DNA of 64,000 nucleotides from [Enterobacter] lignolyticus SCF1. GTDB lineage: Bacteria; Pseudomonadota; Gammaproteobacteria; Enterobacterales; Enterobacteriaceae. Every line of letters begins with the position of its first letter. The first letter of the stretch is position 1. Location of the stretch: contig NC_014618.1 in the NCBI RefSeq assembly GCF_000164865.1, forward strand, positions 2,170,001 through 2,234,000, in the 5' to 3' direction. A program made the translations under genes and the position numbers. The notes beneath the pieces were generated by a model. That model did no database searches, had not been told where the DNA came from, and was given only the letters and a program-made list of their open reading frames with translations. This document shows, piece after piece, positions 1 to 7,542 of this stretch.

Positions 1-20
1 ACATTAACCTGAAACCATTC

Positions 21-59
21 AGCGGGCGCGCAGATTATGGTTCGCTCTGGCGCCCGGCT
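21..59 (-). other. GC-rich hairpin downstream of the chemoreceptor gene
   Basis: Bases 21-29 can pair with 50-59 with one bulged G. It lies just past the stop codon of the chemoreceptor gene. There is no T-run on the minus-strand 3' side, so it may protect the mRNA 3' end rather than be an intrinsic terminator. Confidence 0.3.
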
Positions 60-63
60 GAAA

Positions 64-1848
64 TTAAATGCGGAAATGGCCTGCGGTAGTAGCAAGGTCG
101 CCCGCCTGGCTCTGCAGCGCTCCGGCGGCGGCGGCAGACTCCACCACCAGTTCGGCGTTCTGCTGCACCATGCGATCTAGATGAATCACCGCATGGTTAA
201 TCTCCTGAATCCCCTGCATTTGTTCGCTGCTGGCGATGCTGATTTCCCGCATGATGCCCGAGACGCTGTCGATGTTGGCGACAATCTCCTGCATGCTTTC
301 TCCCGCCAGGCGCACATAGCGTGAACCGGTCGCCACGCTTTGCGTCGTGGAGTCGATAAGCGTTTTGATCTCCTTCGCCGCCTGCGCGCTGCGGCTGGCG
401 AGGTTGCGCACTTCGCCAGCCACGACGGCAAAACCCCGGCCCTGCTCACCGGCGCGCGCCGCTTCAACGGAGGCGTTGAGCGCAAGGATGTTGGTCTGGA
501 AGGCGATACCGTCAATCACGCTGATAATGTCGCCAATTTTGGCGGAGGCGGCCTCAATGGTCTGCATGGTGTCAATGGCGCTGGAGACGACGTTACCGCC
601 GCGGGAGGCCATCTGGGTCGCTTTATCCGCCTGGGCGCTGGCGGCGGTGGCGGACTCTGTCGACTGGGCGACCGATGCGGTAATCTGCTCAACGGCGCTG
701 GCGGTTTCTCTCAGGCTTGAGGCGGCTTGCTCTGTACGGGTAGAGAGGTCGCGGTTGCCTGCGGCAATTTCCTGCGCCGCGGTTTGTACCGAGGTGGTGG
801 CGTCGCGCAGCTGCAGCATAACCTGCGCCAGCTTGTCGCTGAACAGGTTGAAGGCCTGCGCTATCTGCGCCACCTCATCCTGGCCGGTTTCAGGCAGGCG
901 TTGCGACAGGTCGTTAGTCCCGTTGCCGATAGCCAGCATGGCGTTACGGATAGTAATAAGGCGCTTGAGCATCGCGGCGACCAGCAGATGAACAACGATC
1001 CCGCCCAGCAGGACCAGCACGATAAAGCACAGGGCAGAGGCTTTCAGCAGCGTATTCATCCCGGCGGTAGCGTCCGCTTTGTCGAGCGCTACCGCTAGCA
1101 GCCAGTGGGTGCCTTTGACCGGCGTTGCGGAGAGAATTTTGTCGACGCCGCGAAGCTGGCCGCTTTCGGTCTCGCCTTTAGCCAGCGCGCTGAACTCAAC
1201 GCCTGACAGCGCATCGCCAAACGGCTTCAGCGTCAGCGCCGGATCGTTTGCCGCAATAATGCTGCCGTCGCTGTTCAGCAACAGCCCGCTGCTGTTCGGC
1301 GTTGGGTGGATCTCGCGGACGTTTGCCACCACGCTGTCCATCGTGACATCCCCGGCGATGACCGCTTTTAACGTGCCGTTTTCTTTGACCGGTACGGCAA
1401 AGGTCACCACCAGTTTCCCGGTACCGGCATCGATATACGGTGCGGTAACGACCGGGGCATCGTCATGTACGACCTGCTGATACCACGGACGAATCGTCGG
1501 GTCATAGTCGGCGGGAATACCTGCCGCGTCAGAGAATTTTGCCGTCTTGCTGGCATAGCCGACGTAAACGTTGCTAAAGCCGCCGGCTTTGGCAATCAGC
1601 GCGAACTGCGGAACGGGGTCATCGCTCAGCGCTACGCTGCTCAGTGAGGCGATCATGGTCATTTTGCTGTTAGCCCAGTCGGCGATGGCCGTGCTGTGGC
1701 TTGCCCGGGTGCTGAGGAGCGTTTCACGCTGCCCCTGGAGGTTATCCTGGCGGGTGACCTGGTAGTTAATGACGGTGTTGAGGAGCAGCGCAACGGCCAG
1801 ACAGCCGACGGTCGCTGCAATAATGCGCGTACGAATGGAACGAAACAT
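64..1848 (-). CDS. methyl-accepting chemotaxis protein with dCache sensor domain
   Basis: Inner-membrane chemoreceptor of 594 aa that signals ligand occupancy to CheA/CheW. In order: TM1 (about 9-29), periplasmic double-Cache domain (about 30-280), TM2 (about 283-305), HAMP, and a cytoplasmic MCP domain with the conserved hairpin tip (RAGEQGRGFAVVAGEVRNLA). Y115, R120, W122, Y123, Y138 and D167 have the order and spacing of the amino-acid-binding dCache motif, so an amino-acid ligand is inferred. The C-terminus (AGHFRI) lacks the NWETF pentapeptide that docks CheR/CheB in E. coli Tsr and Tar. The ATG at 1848 is chosen because AGGT lies 9 bases upstream; a longer in-frame start at 1890 has no good ribosome site. 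The family is certain; the specificity is inferred. Confidence 0.93.
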   Translation of the reverse strand: MFRSIRTRIIAATVGCLAVALLLNTVINYQVTRQDNLQGQRETLLSTRASHSTAIADWANSKMTMIASLSSVALSDDPVPQFALIAKAGGFSNVYVGYASKTAKFSDAAGIPADYDPTIRPWYQQVVHDDAPVVTAPYIDAGTGKLVVTFAVPVKENGTLKAVIAGDVTMDSVVANVREIHPTPNSSGLLLNSDGSIIAANDPALTLKPFGDALSGVEFSALAKGETESGQLRGVDKILSATPVKGTHWLLAVALDKADATAGMNTLLKASALCFIVLVLLGGIVVHLLVAAMLKRLITIRNAMLAIGNGTNDLSQRLPETGQDEVAQIAQAFNLFSDKLAQVMLQLRDATTSVQTAAQEIAAGNRDLSTRTEQAASSLRETASAVEQITASVAQSTESATAASAQADKATQMASRGGNVVSSAIDTMQTIEAASAKIGDIISVIDGIAFQTNILALNASVEAARAGEQGRGFAVVAGEVRNLASRSAQAAKEIKTLIDSTTQSVATGSRYVRLAGESMQEIVANIDSVSGIMREISIASSEQMQGIQEINHAVIHLDRMVQQNAELVVESAAAAGALQSQAGDLATTAGHFRI

Positions 1849-1955
1849 AATAGTTACCTGCTGTGTTGTTTGCAGGCATATCGGCAACACCGCAGGTAAA
1901 CTTGAAAAATGAAACCGCGTCCATTAGAAAAAACTGTGGCCTGGCGTATTCACCG

Positions 1956-2306
1956 TTAAAAGGTTAATACCTTATCTGCGGCCAGCGTCCACTGCGCCAG
2001 CTCGACGAGCGTGCCAATCTCGACCCCGTCAATCAGCGGCAGCGTTGAGATGCCCCGGCCGTCGGCGCAGGTCTTGCAGAGCTTCACCGGTACGTTCTGC
2101 GCGGTCAGGATCTCCAGCATCTGCTGGATGCTGTAGCCTTCGGCCGGTTTTTGTCCCCGCAGCCCGGCGGTGACGGCATCAGACATCAAAAAGAGCTTTA
2201 GATCCAGCTCCTGCTGTTCGCGCAGGGCGATGGCCAGGCGCAGACTGTTGAACAAAGATTCGCTGCCGTAGGCCGCGCCGTTGGCGATAATGACGATATG
2301 TTGCAT
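1956..2306 (-). CDS. ychN: YchN, DsrE/DsrF-like protein
   Basis: Cytoplasmic protein of 116 aa, nearly identical along its length to E. coli YchN, which forms a homohexamer of the DsrE/TusD sulfur-relay fold. The central cysteine (VKLCKTCADGRG) sits where DsrE-like proteins carry the sulfur-accepting Cys. Its physiological role is unknown. The start at 2306 is preceded by AAGGAG at ideal spacing; the in-frame ATG 30 bases upstream is less likely. In E. coli ychN also lies near narL. Confidence 0.93.
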   Translation of the reverse strand: MQHIVIIANGAAYGSESLFNSLRLAIALREQQELDLKLFLMSDAVTAGLRGQKPAEGYSIQQMLEILTAQNVPVKLCKTCADGRGISTLPLIDGVEIGTLVELAQWTLAADKVLTF

Positions 2307-2375
2307 GAGAACTCCTTGGGGAAAGTCGGTGCTCAAATGCTACCGCGTTATCCATCCTGTTCCAATGGATATGAC

Positions 2376-2930
2376 CTATTGTCCAAACCGGCCGATGAGT
2401 CCGGCGGCGGCAAGCTGGTGTCCCTTCAGCTTTTCAAATAGCGCCTCGCGGGTTAATCCGGCCGGGAGCGTCGGGGGCAGGTCGGTGGCTATCAGGGTAA
2501 AGGTATAGTGATGAGCGCCGGAGCCTGGCGGCGGGCAGGGGCCGTACCAGCTGGCGGTGCCGGGCGTGTTCTTCCCGCCGGTAAACCCTTTGCCGTCACG
2601 CAGCGCGTTCAGCGCGAAGCCGGTCGTGGAGGCGGGAATGTTATAAGCGACCAGATGGGTGACGCCGAGCCCCTTACTCCCCTCGGGATCGTGGACAATC
2701 AGCGCCAGGCTTTGCGTGGAGGCGGGCGCATTGCTCCATACCAGTGGCGGAGAGCTGTTCTGCCCGGTACAGTTCGGGCTGTCGGGGTTATTGCCCGCAA
2801 ATTTGCGTTCAAGCAGGGCGTTATCGGCGAACGCCGGGGATTGCAGAATAAACAGCAGATCGTCGGCAAGCGCAGGTGCGGTACAAACCAGCAGCGCGCT
2901 GCAGAGCGAAACACGACAGAAAAGGCGCAT
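2376..2930 (-). CDS. periplasmic YbhB/YbcL-family (PEBP, Raf-kinase-inhibitor-like) protein
   Basis: 184 aa with a typical signal peptide (hydrophobic core about 5-17, probable cleavage after APALA near residue 22). The PEBP fold is recognisable from the DPEGSKG and VHDPEG segments (the DPD-like anion pocket) and the GAHHYTFTLIATD strand. Bacterial family members such as YbcL bind small anions or phospholipid head groups, but their roles are poorly defined. GGAGA about 8 bases before the ATG at 2930 supports the start. It stands between narL and ychN, where I expect ychO in E. coli K-12. No two-component or kinase partner is implied by the name. Confidence 0.88.
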   Translation of the reverse strand: MRLFCRVSLCSALLVCTAPALADDLLFILQSPAFADNALLERKFAGNNPDSPNCTGQNSSPPLVWSNAPASTQSLALIVHDPEGSKGLGVTHLVAYNIPASTTGFALNALRDGKGFTGGKNTPGTASWYGPCPPPGSGAHHYTFTLIATDLPPTLPAGLTREALFEKLKGHQLAAAGLIGRFGQ

Positions 2931-3015
2931 AGCGTATCTCCGGGAAAGATGGTTTAACTTTAGCCGAACGTTAAAGATATTCCTGGAATTCACGCCTGTT
3001 CTGAACGTTGACGTC

Positions 3016-3666
3016 TTAAAAAATACGCTCCTGATGAACCCATACCGCGGCTTCCACGCGGGATTTCAGCTTCATCTTTTTCAGCATATGTTTTACGTGA
3101 ACCTTGACGGTGCTTTCGGTGATGTCGAGACGGCGGGCGATCATCTTGTTCGGCAGCCCCTGGGCGATGAGCTTGAGAATATCGCGTTCGCGCGGCGTCA
3201 GCTGGTTAATGTCGCGGTCAGAGGTCGCGCGGTTCGCGCGCAGGCTGGCGGCCAGTACCGGCGTTAAGGCTTCGCTGAGCACCATTTCGCCCGCGGCGGC
3301 CTGCTGCAGCGCTTTGAGCAGATCTTCCGGCTCCATGTCTTTTAACAGATAGCCGTCGGCGCCGCGCTTGAGAGCGGTAACGACATCCTCTTCGTGGTTG
3401 GAGACGCTGAAGACGACCACCCGGCCGGAAAGGGTTTTCTCGCGCAGCTTATCCAGGGTCTCAAGACCGTTCATACCGGGCATATTGAGATCGAGCAGGA
3501 TCAGATCCGGATCCAGCGCCTCGGCCAGCTCAATGCCCTGTTCGCCGTTGCTCGCTTCGCCTACCACCTGAATATCAGGAGCCATGCTGATGAGCTGTTT
3601 CACGCCGGTGCGCAGCATAGGATGATCGTCAATTAACAGGATGGTTGCCCGTTCCTGAGTACTCAT
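3016..3666 (-). CDS. narL: nitrate/nitrite response regulator NarL
   Basis: Response regulator of 216 aa, the same length as E. coli NarL. The receiver domain (about 7-125) has the acidic pair D13/D14, phospho-acceptor D59 and conserved K109 region (GYLLKDMEPEDL). A LuxR-type helix-turn-helix (about 155-210; LTPRERDILKLIAQG) binds TACYYMT heptamers. Phospho-NarL activates narG and narK under nitrate and represses alternative respiratory genes. AAGGAG precedes the ATG at 3666. The start lies inside the 3' end of narX, so the two genes are translationally coupled. Confidence 0.98.
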   Translation of the reverse strand: MSTQERATILLIDDHPMLRTGVKQLISMAPDIQVVGEASNGEQGIELAEALDPDLILLDLNMPGMNGLETLDKLREKTLSGRVVVFSVSNHEEDVVTALKRGADGYLLKDMEPEDLLKALQQAAAGEMVLSEALTPVLAASLRANRATSDRDINQLTPRERDILKLIAQGLPNKMIARRLDITESTVKVHVKHMLKKMKLKSRVEAAVWVHQERIF

Positions 3667-5455
3667 GGGTATCTCCTTGGGGTTGAGAGAGCGGTTTTTC
3701 AGGGATAAACGACACGACAACTTCGGTGCCGCCGCTGTCGCGTCTGCGGACCTGGCAATCGCCGCGCAGGCTCTGCGCGCGATCCCGCATGATAATTAAA
3801 CCATAGTGGTTGCGGCGTTCTGCCTGATCGGGCACGCCGCAGCCGTTATCAGCTACGGTGAGGCGCACCTGCTTGTTGTGCTGAAGAACGGTCACCGTCA
3901 CCTGGCTGGCGTTCGCATGTTTTAAGGCGTTGCTGAGCGCTTCACGGACTATCTGCAGTAAATGAATGGCCTGATGAGAAGGGACAAACCGCGGCGGCAG
4001 CTGATAGTCCAGCTGTACAGGGAAGCCGAAATGGTTGCTGTATTCGCGACAGCTGGCCTCCAGCGCAGGCCGCAGGCCGGGTTCGGTGAGCTGCAGGCGG
4101 AACGTGGTCAACAGCTCGCGCAGCTGGGCCCAGGAGGTATTCAGCTCATTACGAATCTGCCCCAGCAGCTTGCGGCTCTCCTCGGGCAGACTGTCTCCCT
4201 GCATTTGCAGACAGCTGACCTGCATTTTCATGCAGGAGAGCGACTGGGCGATAGAGTCGTGAAGCTCGCGGGCGATGGTGGCGCGCTCCTCCATGACGAT
4301 CAGCTGCTGCTGACGCTCCTGGTGGCGATCGAGCGCCAGCGTGGCGGTGAGCTGTTCGACCAGCGTGTCCACCAGCTGCTGTTGGTCATGGCTGAGATGG
4401 CGGCCCTCCGGCAGCGTTGCCAGCAAAATTCCGTACTGGTTATGGGCGTCGGTCAGGCGCCATTTCAGCGTGGTGCCTGTTCCCGGCAGCGGCGGCAGGT
4501 TGCGTGGACACAGGAAGCAGCCCTTATCGTCGCAGGCGATTTCCGAGTGGCAGCTGAACTCCTGGTGGTTTTCCTCATCCTCCATGTCGTAGACCCGCAC
4601 CTCGATATCGCGCAGCAGCGTCAGGCCCTGCAGGCCGTTCAGCACCGGCGAAATACGCTCGCACAGCGGAATTTGCGAATGCAGGCGGCGGTTTGCCTGC
4701 CAGAGGAAGGCGAGAATTTCGTTTTTCTGCTCCAGATTGGCGGTCTTTTCCTGTACCCGGCGTTCAAGCACGGCATAGCTTTCCGCCAGCTCCTCGGACA
4801 TATTGTTCAGCGCCATGCCGAGCGTCGCCATTTCGTTGCGTCCGCTGATATGGGCGCGCTGGCTAAAGTCCCGATGGCTGACGGCGCGGGCCATGTGCAG
4901 CAGCTGCCGCCAGGGGCGCAGCAGGCGCGCCCGCAGCCAGACGATGGTGAAGACCAGCAGCAGAACCATAAAGACCACCATCAGGCGATGTACCCAGACG
5001 ACGCGCTCAATGCGCTCTTCCGTGGTGTGGTCAAAGGCGGTGACCAGCAGATCGATACGGTTGACGAAGCCGGCGACCTCATCGGACACGGCGGACTGGC
5101 TTTGCGCCCGCTGCATGTTGGGGGAAAGCTCGGACTGCCAGTATTGCTGCAGGGCGCTGAGCTGCTGTACCTGGCCGTCGCGGCGGGCGGCGTTTCGCAG
5201 CTCGGTGCTCAGGACGGTGGCATTCATTTCATCAAGCAGCTTTTGATCCTGCGCGTTCAGGGGGATCGCGGCGAGCAGGCGGTAGCTTTGCATTCGCAGC
5301 GAGCCCGCTTTGTTAATCGCGTGAGCGCTGCCCTGAATACCGTTCGCCAGACGGGCGGAAATAGTCATGCCCGTCACACCGATGGCGGTGGACAGCAGAA
5401 CAATAAGCGCCAGCTGATTGACCAGCGTAAGCGGGGTGAAAAGGCGTTTAAACAT
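3629..5455 (-). CDS. narX: nitrate/nitrite sensor histidine kinase NarX
   Basis: Inner-membrane sensor kinase of about 608 aa. In order: TM1 (about 12-36), four-helix periplasmic nitrate domain with the conserved P-box (INKAGSLRMQSYRLL), TM2 (about 150-172), HAMP, a cysteine-rich central module (CDDKGCFLCP), and an HPK7 kinase core with phospho-histidine in ARELHDSIAQSL, N-box (REALSNALKHA) and G-box (DNGCGVP). The start at 5455 matches the E. coli N-terminus (MLKR-SPLTLVNQ); an alternative ATG at 5464 sits too close to AGGAG. The C-terminus continues past the GDTHE end of E. coli NarX for about ten residues, giving a 38-base overlap with narL. Confidence 0.97.
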   Translation of the reverse strand: MFKRLFTPLTLVNQLALIVLLSTAIGVTGMTISARLANGIQGSAHAINKAGSLRMQSYRLLAAIPLNAQDQKLLDEMNATVLSTELRNAARRDGQVQQLSALQQYWQSELSPNMQRAQSQSAVSDEVAGFVNRIDLLVTAFDHTTEERIERVVWVHRLMVVFMVLLLVFTIVWLRARLLRPWRQLLHMARAVSHRDFSQRAHISGRNEMATLGMALNNMSEELAESYAVLERRVQEKTANLEQKNEILAFLWQANRRLHSQIPLCERISPVLNGLQGLTLLRDIEVRVYDMEDEENHQEFSCHSEIACDDKGCFLCPRNLPPLPGTGTTLKWRLTDAHNQYGILLATLPEGRHLSHDQQQLVDTLVEQLTATLALDRHQERQQQLIVMEERATIARELHDSIAQSLSCMKMQVSCLQMQGDSLPEESRKLLGQIRNELNTSWAQLRELLTTFRLQLTEPGLRPALEASCREYSNHFGFPVQLDYQLPPRFVPSHQAIHLLQIVREALSNALKHANASQVTVTVLQHNKQVRLTVADNGCGVPDQAERRNHYGLIIMRDRAQSLRGDCQVRRRDSGGTEVVVSFIPEKPLSQPQGDTHEYSGTGNHPVN

Positions 5456-5639
5456 CGATAGCATAGCTCCTGACCTGGAACGCAATCCGGGAGTGGCGCT
5501 ATTTTCCGGCATCACCTGGAGTATACCCATACCTATAAAGGATTACCCCTTAATTGACGAGGTGGTTAAAAAAAGAGGAGGGGGGAAACAGGAGCGCAAC
5601 AGCCGCGTGATAAACCACATCTTTTTCGGCAGAAAACGC

Positions 5640-5654
5640 TACTCCCTAAGAGTA
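5640..5654 (+). promoter_or_regulatory. probable NarL-binding inverted heptamers upstream of narK
   Basis: TACTCCCTAAGAGTA is an inverted pair of TACYYMT-like heptamers, about 90 bases upstream of the expected narK start of transcription, where E. coli narK carries its main NarL site. One half is imperfect and the spacer is one base rather than two. Confidence 0.5.
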
Positions 5655-5692
5655 ATGCGTTTTTTTTGCTCAATATAATGTCCACTTTTCCT

Positions 5693-5706
5693 TTGATTTA
5701 TATCAA
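5693..5706 (+). promoter_or_regulatory. FNR box of narK
   Basis: TTGATTTATATCAA is a perfect TTGAT-N4-ATCAA FNR box. Its centre (5699.5) is about 40 bases before the likely narK transcription start, the class II activator position. It explains anaerobic induction of narK and could also influence divergent narX. The rest of the 310-base narX/narK gap (5456-5765) holds only these signals. Confidence 0.85.
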
Positions 5707-5765
5707 CTTACCTCGTCCTGCAAATCATAAGGTGGCACTGTTGATATCTTTAATCAGAGGTTTGT

Positions 5766-7157
5766 ATGAGTCAATCTACCGTCCCGGAGAAGGAAAACGG
5801 CTCCGTCATCACCGACTGGCGTCCGGAGGACCCGGCGTTCTGGCAGCAGCAGGGTCACGCTATCGCCAGCCGAAATCTGTGGATCTCCGTTCCTTGCTTG
5901 TTGCTGGCTTTCTGCGTATGGATGCTGTTCAGCGCCGTGGCGGTGAACCTCAATAAAGTGGGTTTTCATTTTACGACCGATCAGCTGTTTATGCTGACTG
6001 CGCTGCCTTCCGTATCCGGGGCGCTGCTGCGCGTACCGTACTCCTTTATGGTGCCGGTCTTCGGCGGACGCCGCTGGACGGCCTTCAGCACCGGGATCAT
6101 GATTATCCCCTGCGTATGGCTGGGTTTTGCGGTGCAGGATACCGCCACGCCGTTTAGCACCTTTATCATTATTGCCCTGCTGTGCGGCTTCGCCGGGGCC
6201 AACTTCGCTTCCAGCATGGCGAACATCAGCTTCTTCTTCCCGAAACAGAAGCAGGGCGGCGCGCTGGGTATCAACGGCGGCCTCGGCAACATGGGCGTGA
6301 GCGTGATGCAGCTGGTGGCACCGCTGGCGATTTCCATGTCCATCTTTGCCGTGTTCGGCGGCACCGGCGTTGAACAGGCGGACGGCTCTAAGCTGTTTCT
6401 TGAGAACGCCGCCTGGATTTGGGTGCCGTTTCTGGTTGTCTTCACCCTGGCCGCCTGGTTCGGTATGAACGACCTGTCGACGTCGAAAGCGTCGCTGCGC
6501 GAGCAGCTGCCGGTGCTGAAACGTGGGCATCTGTGGATCATGGCGGTGCTGTACCTGGCGACCTTCGGCTCGTTCATCGGCTTCTCCGCGGGCTTTGCGA
6601 TGCTGTCGAAAACCCAGTTTCCGGACGTGCAGATCCTGCATTACGCCTTCTTTGGTCCGTTTATCGGCGCGCTGGCGCGCTCGCTGGGCGGCGCTATCTC
6701 TGACCGTCTTGGCGGCACCCGCGTGACGCTGGTGAACTTCGTGGTTATGGCCATTTTCTGCGCGCTGCTGTTCCTGACCCTGCCGTCAGGCGGCGCAGGC
6801 GGCAACTTTACGGCGTTCTTCGGCGTGTTTATGGTGCTGTTCCTGAGCGCGGGCCTCGGCAGCGCGTCCACCTTCCAGATGATCTCGCTGATTTTCCGTA
6901 AGCTGACGATGGATCGCGTGAAGTCGCAGGGCGGCAGCGAAGAGCGCGCGATGCGTGAAGCCGCCACCGACACCGCGGCGGCGCTGGGCTTTATCTCTGC
7001 GATTGGCGCCATCGGCGGGTTCTTTATTCCCAAAGCATTTGGTATCTCGCTGGATCTGACCGGCTCTCCGGCAGGCGCAATGAAGGTATTCCTCGTGTTC
7101 TATATCGCCTGCGTGTTTATCACCTGGGTGGTTTATGGACGTAAAACAAAAAAATAA
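5766..7157 (+). CDS. narK: nitrate/nitrite transporter NarK
   Basis: Major-facilitator protein of 463 aa with 12 predicted membrane helices that exchanges external nitrate for internal nitrite (or imports nitrate with protons) in the inner membrane. The nitrate-porter signatures are present: GGLGNMGVSVMQL in TM5 and AALGFISAIGAIGGFF in TM11, with the substrate arginines in LRVPYSF and ALARSLGG. It sits between narX and narG as in E. coli, is divergent from narX, and has its own FNR/NarL-controlled promoter and terminator. Confidence 0.98.
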   Translation: MSQSTVPEKENGSVITDWRPEDPAFWQQQGHAIASRNLWISVPCLLLAFCVWMLFSAVAVNLNKVGFHFTTDQLFMLTALPSVSGALLRVPYSFMVPVFGGRRWTAFSTGIMIIPCVWLGFAVQDTATPFSTFIIIALLCGFAGANFASSMANISFFFPKQKQGGALGINGGLGNMGVSVMQLVAPLAISMSIFAVFGGTGVEQADGSKLFLENAAWIWVPFLVVFTLAAWFGMNDLSTSKASLREQLPVLKRGHLWIMAVLYLATFGSFIGFSAGFAMLSKTQFPDVQILHYAFFGPFIGALARSLGGAISDRLGGTRVTLVNFVVMAIFCALLFLTLPSGGAGGNFTAFFGVFMVLFLSAGLGSASTFQMISLIFRKLTMDRVKSQGGSEERAMREAATDTAAALGFISAIGAIGGFFIPKAFGISLDLTGSPAGAMKVFLVFYIACVFITWVVYGRKTKK

Positions 7158-7177
7158 GCAGTAACTTTTTGATTATC

Positions 7178-7206
7178 ATGGCGCGAGCGATCGCGCCATT
7201 TTTTTA
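7178..7206 (+). terminator. narK intrinsic terminator
   Basis: ATGGCGCGA (7178-7186) pairs with TCGCGCCAT (7191-7199) around a GCGA loop, followed by seven T. It lies 21 bases after the narK stop codon. Confidence 0.9.
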
Positions 7207-7288
7207 TCCTGCCATAGTTACAACATACTATTCGCCAGTGTTTTACCGCAGCCGTACAGCCCTTGCAAACATCGGTCGGGCAGGGATC

Positions 7289-7305
7289 TACCCCTTAATA
7301 CCCGG
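7289..7305 (+). promoter_or_regulatory. upstream NarL heptamers of narG
   Basis: TACCCCT at 7289-7295 matches TACYYMT perfectly and is followed by a weaker direct copy (TACCCGG, 7299-7305). They lie about 190 bases upstream of the expected narG transcription start, the distance of the distal NarL cluster in E. coli. Confidence 0.6.
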
Positions 7306-7357
7306 GCAGATGTTAACAAACGCTACCCTGGGCAGAAAACCTCAATAAATCGCATTA

Positions 7358-7370
7358 AATCAATAGGATA
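7358..7370 (+). promoter_or_regulatory. putative IHF site of narG
   Basis: AATCAATAGGATA matches WATCAANNNNTTR with one mismatch and sits in an A/T-rich stretch. It lies about 123 bases before the narG start of transcription, between the distal NarL sites and the FNR box, where IHF bends DNA to join them in E. coli. Notably, ihfA is in this same window. Confidence 0.55.
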
Positions 7371-7438
7371 AAAAATAGAAATGGCTAATACTTTGGTGGT
7401 ATCACCGATTTTACCCCCATTTGTTAACAAAGTCCGTC

Positions 7439-7480
7439 TTGATCGCCATCAATTCTCCCCATCTTTCAGAACGTTACTTT
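7439..7480 (+). promoter_or_regulatory. FNR box and -10 element of the narGHJI promoter
   Basis: TTGATCGCCATCAA (7439-7452) is a perfect FNR box centred at 7445.5. TACTTT at 7475-7480 is a good -10 element, giving a start near 7487 and placing FNR at about -41.5. There is no -35 hexamer, as expected for an FNR-dependent class II promoter. The leader to the narG ATG is about 56 bases. Confidence 0.8.
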
Positions 7481-7542
7481 CGCCCTAAATCCAGCAATGT
7501 CGATTTATCAGAGAGCCAAAGGCTCCATACAGGAGAAACCCG

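Noticed and set aside
340..1480. Several open frames on the plus strand opposite the chemoreceptor gene
   Set aside because: They are shadows of the G+C-rich minus-strand gene, with no ribosome sites or recognisable domains.
3962..5461. A 499-codon open frame opposite narX
   Set aside because: It is an antisense frame of narX with low-complexity Gln/Arg composition and no known domain; narX is certain.
5736..5760. TTGATATCTTTAATCA just before narK as a second FNR box
   Set aside because: The half-sites are separated by six bases rather than four, and it would lie downstream of the expected start of transcription.
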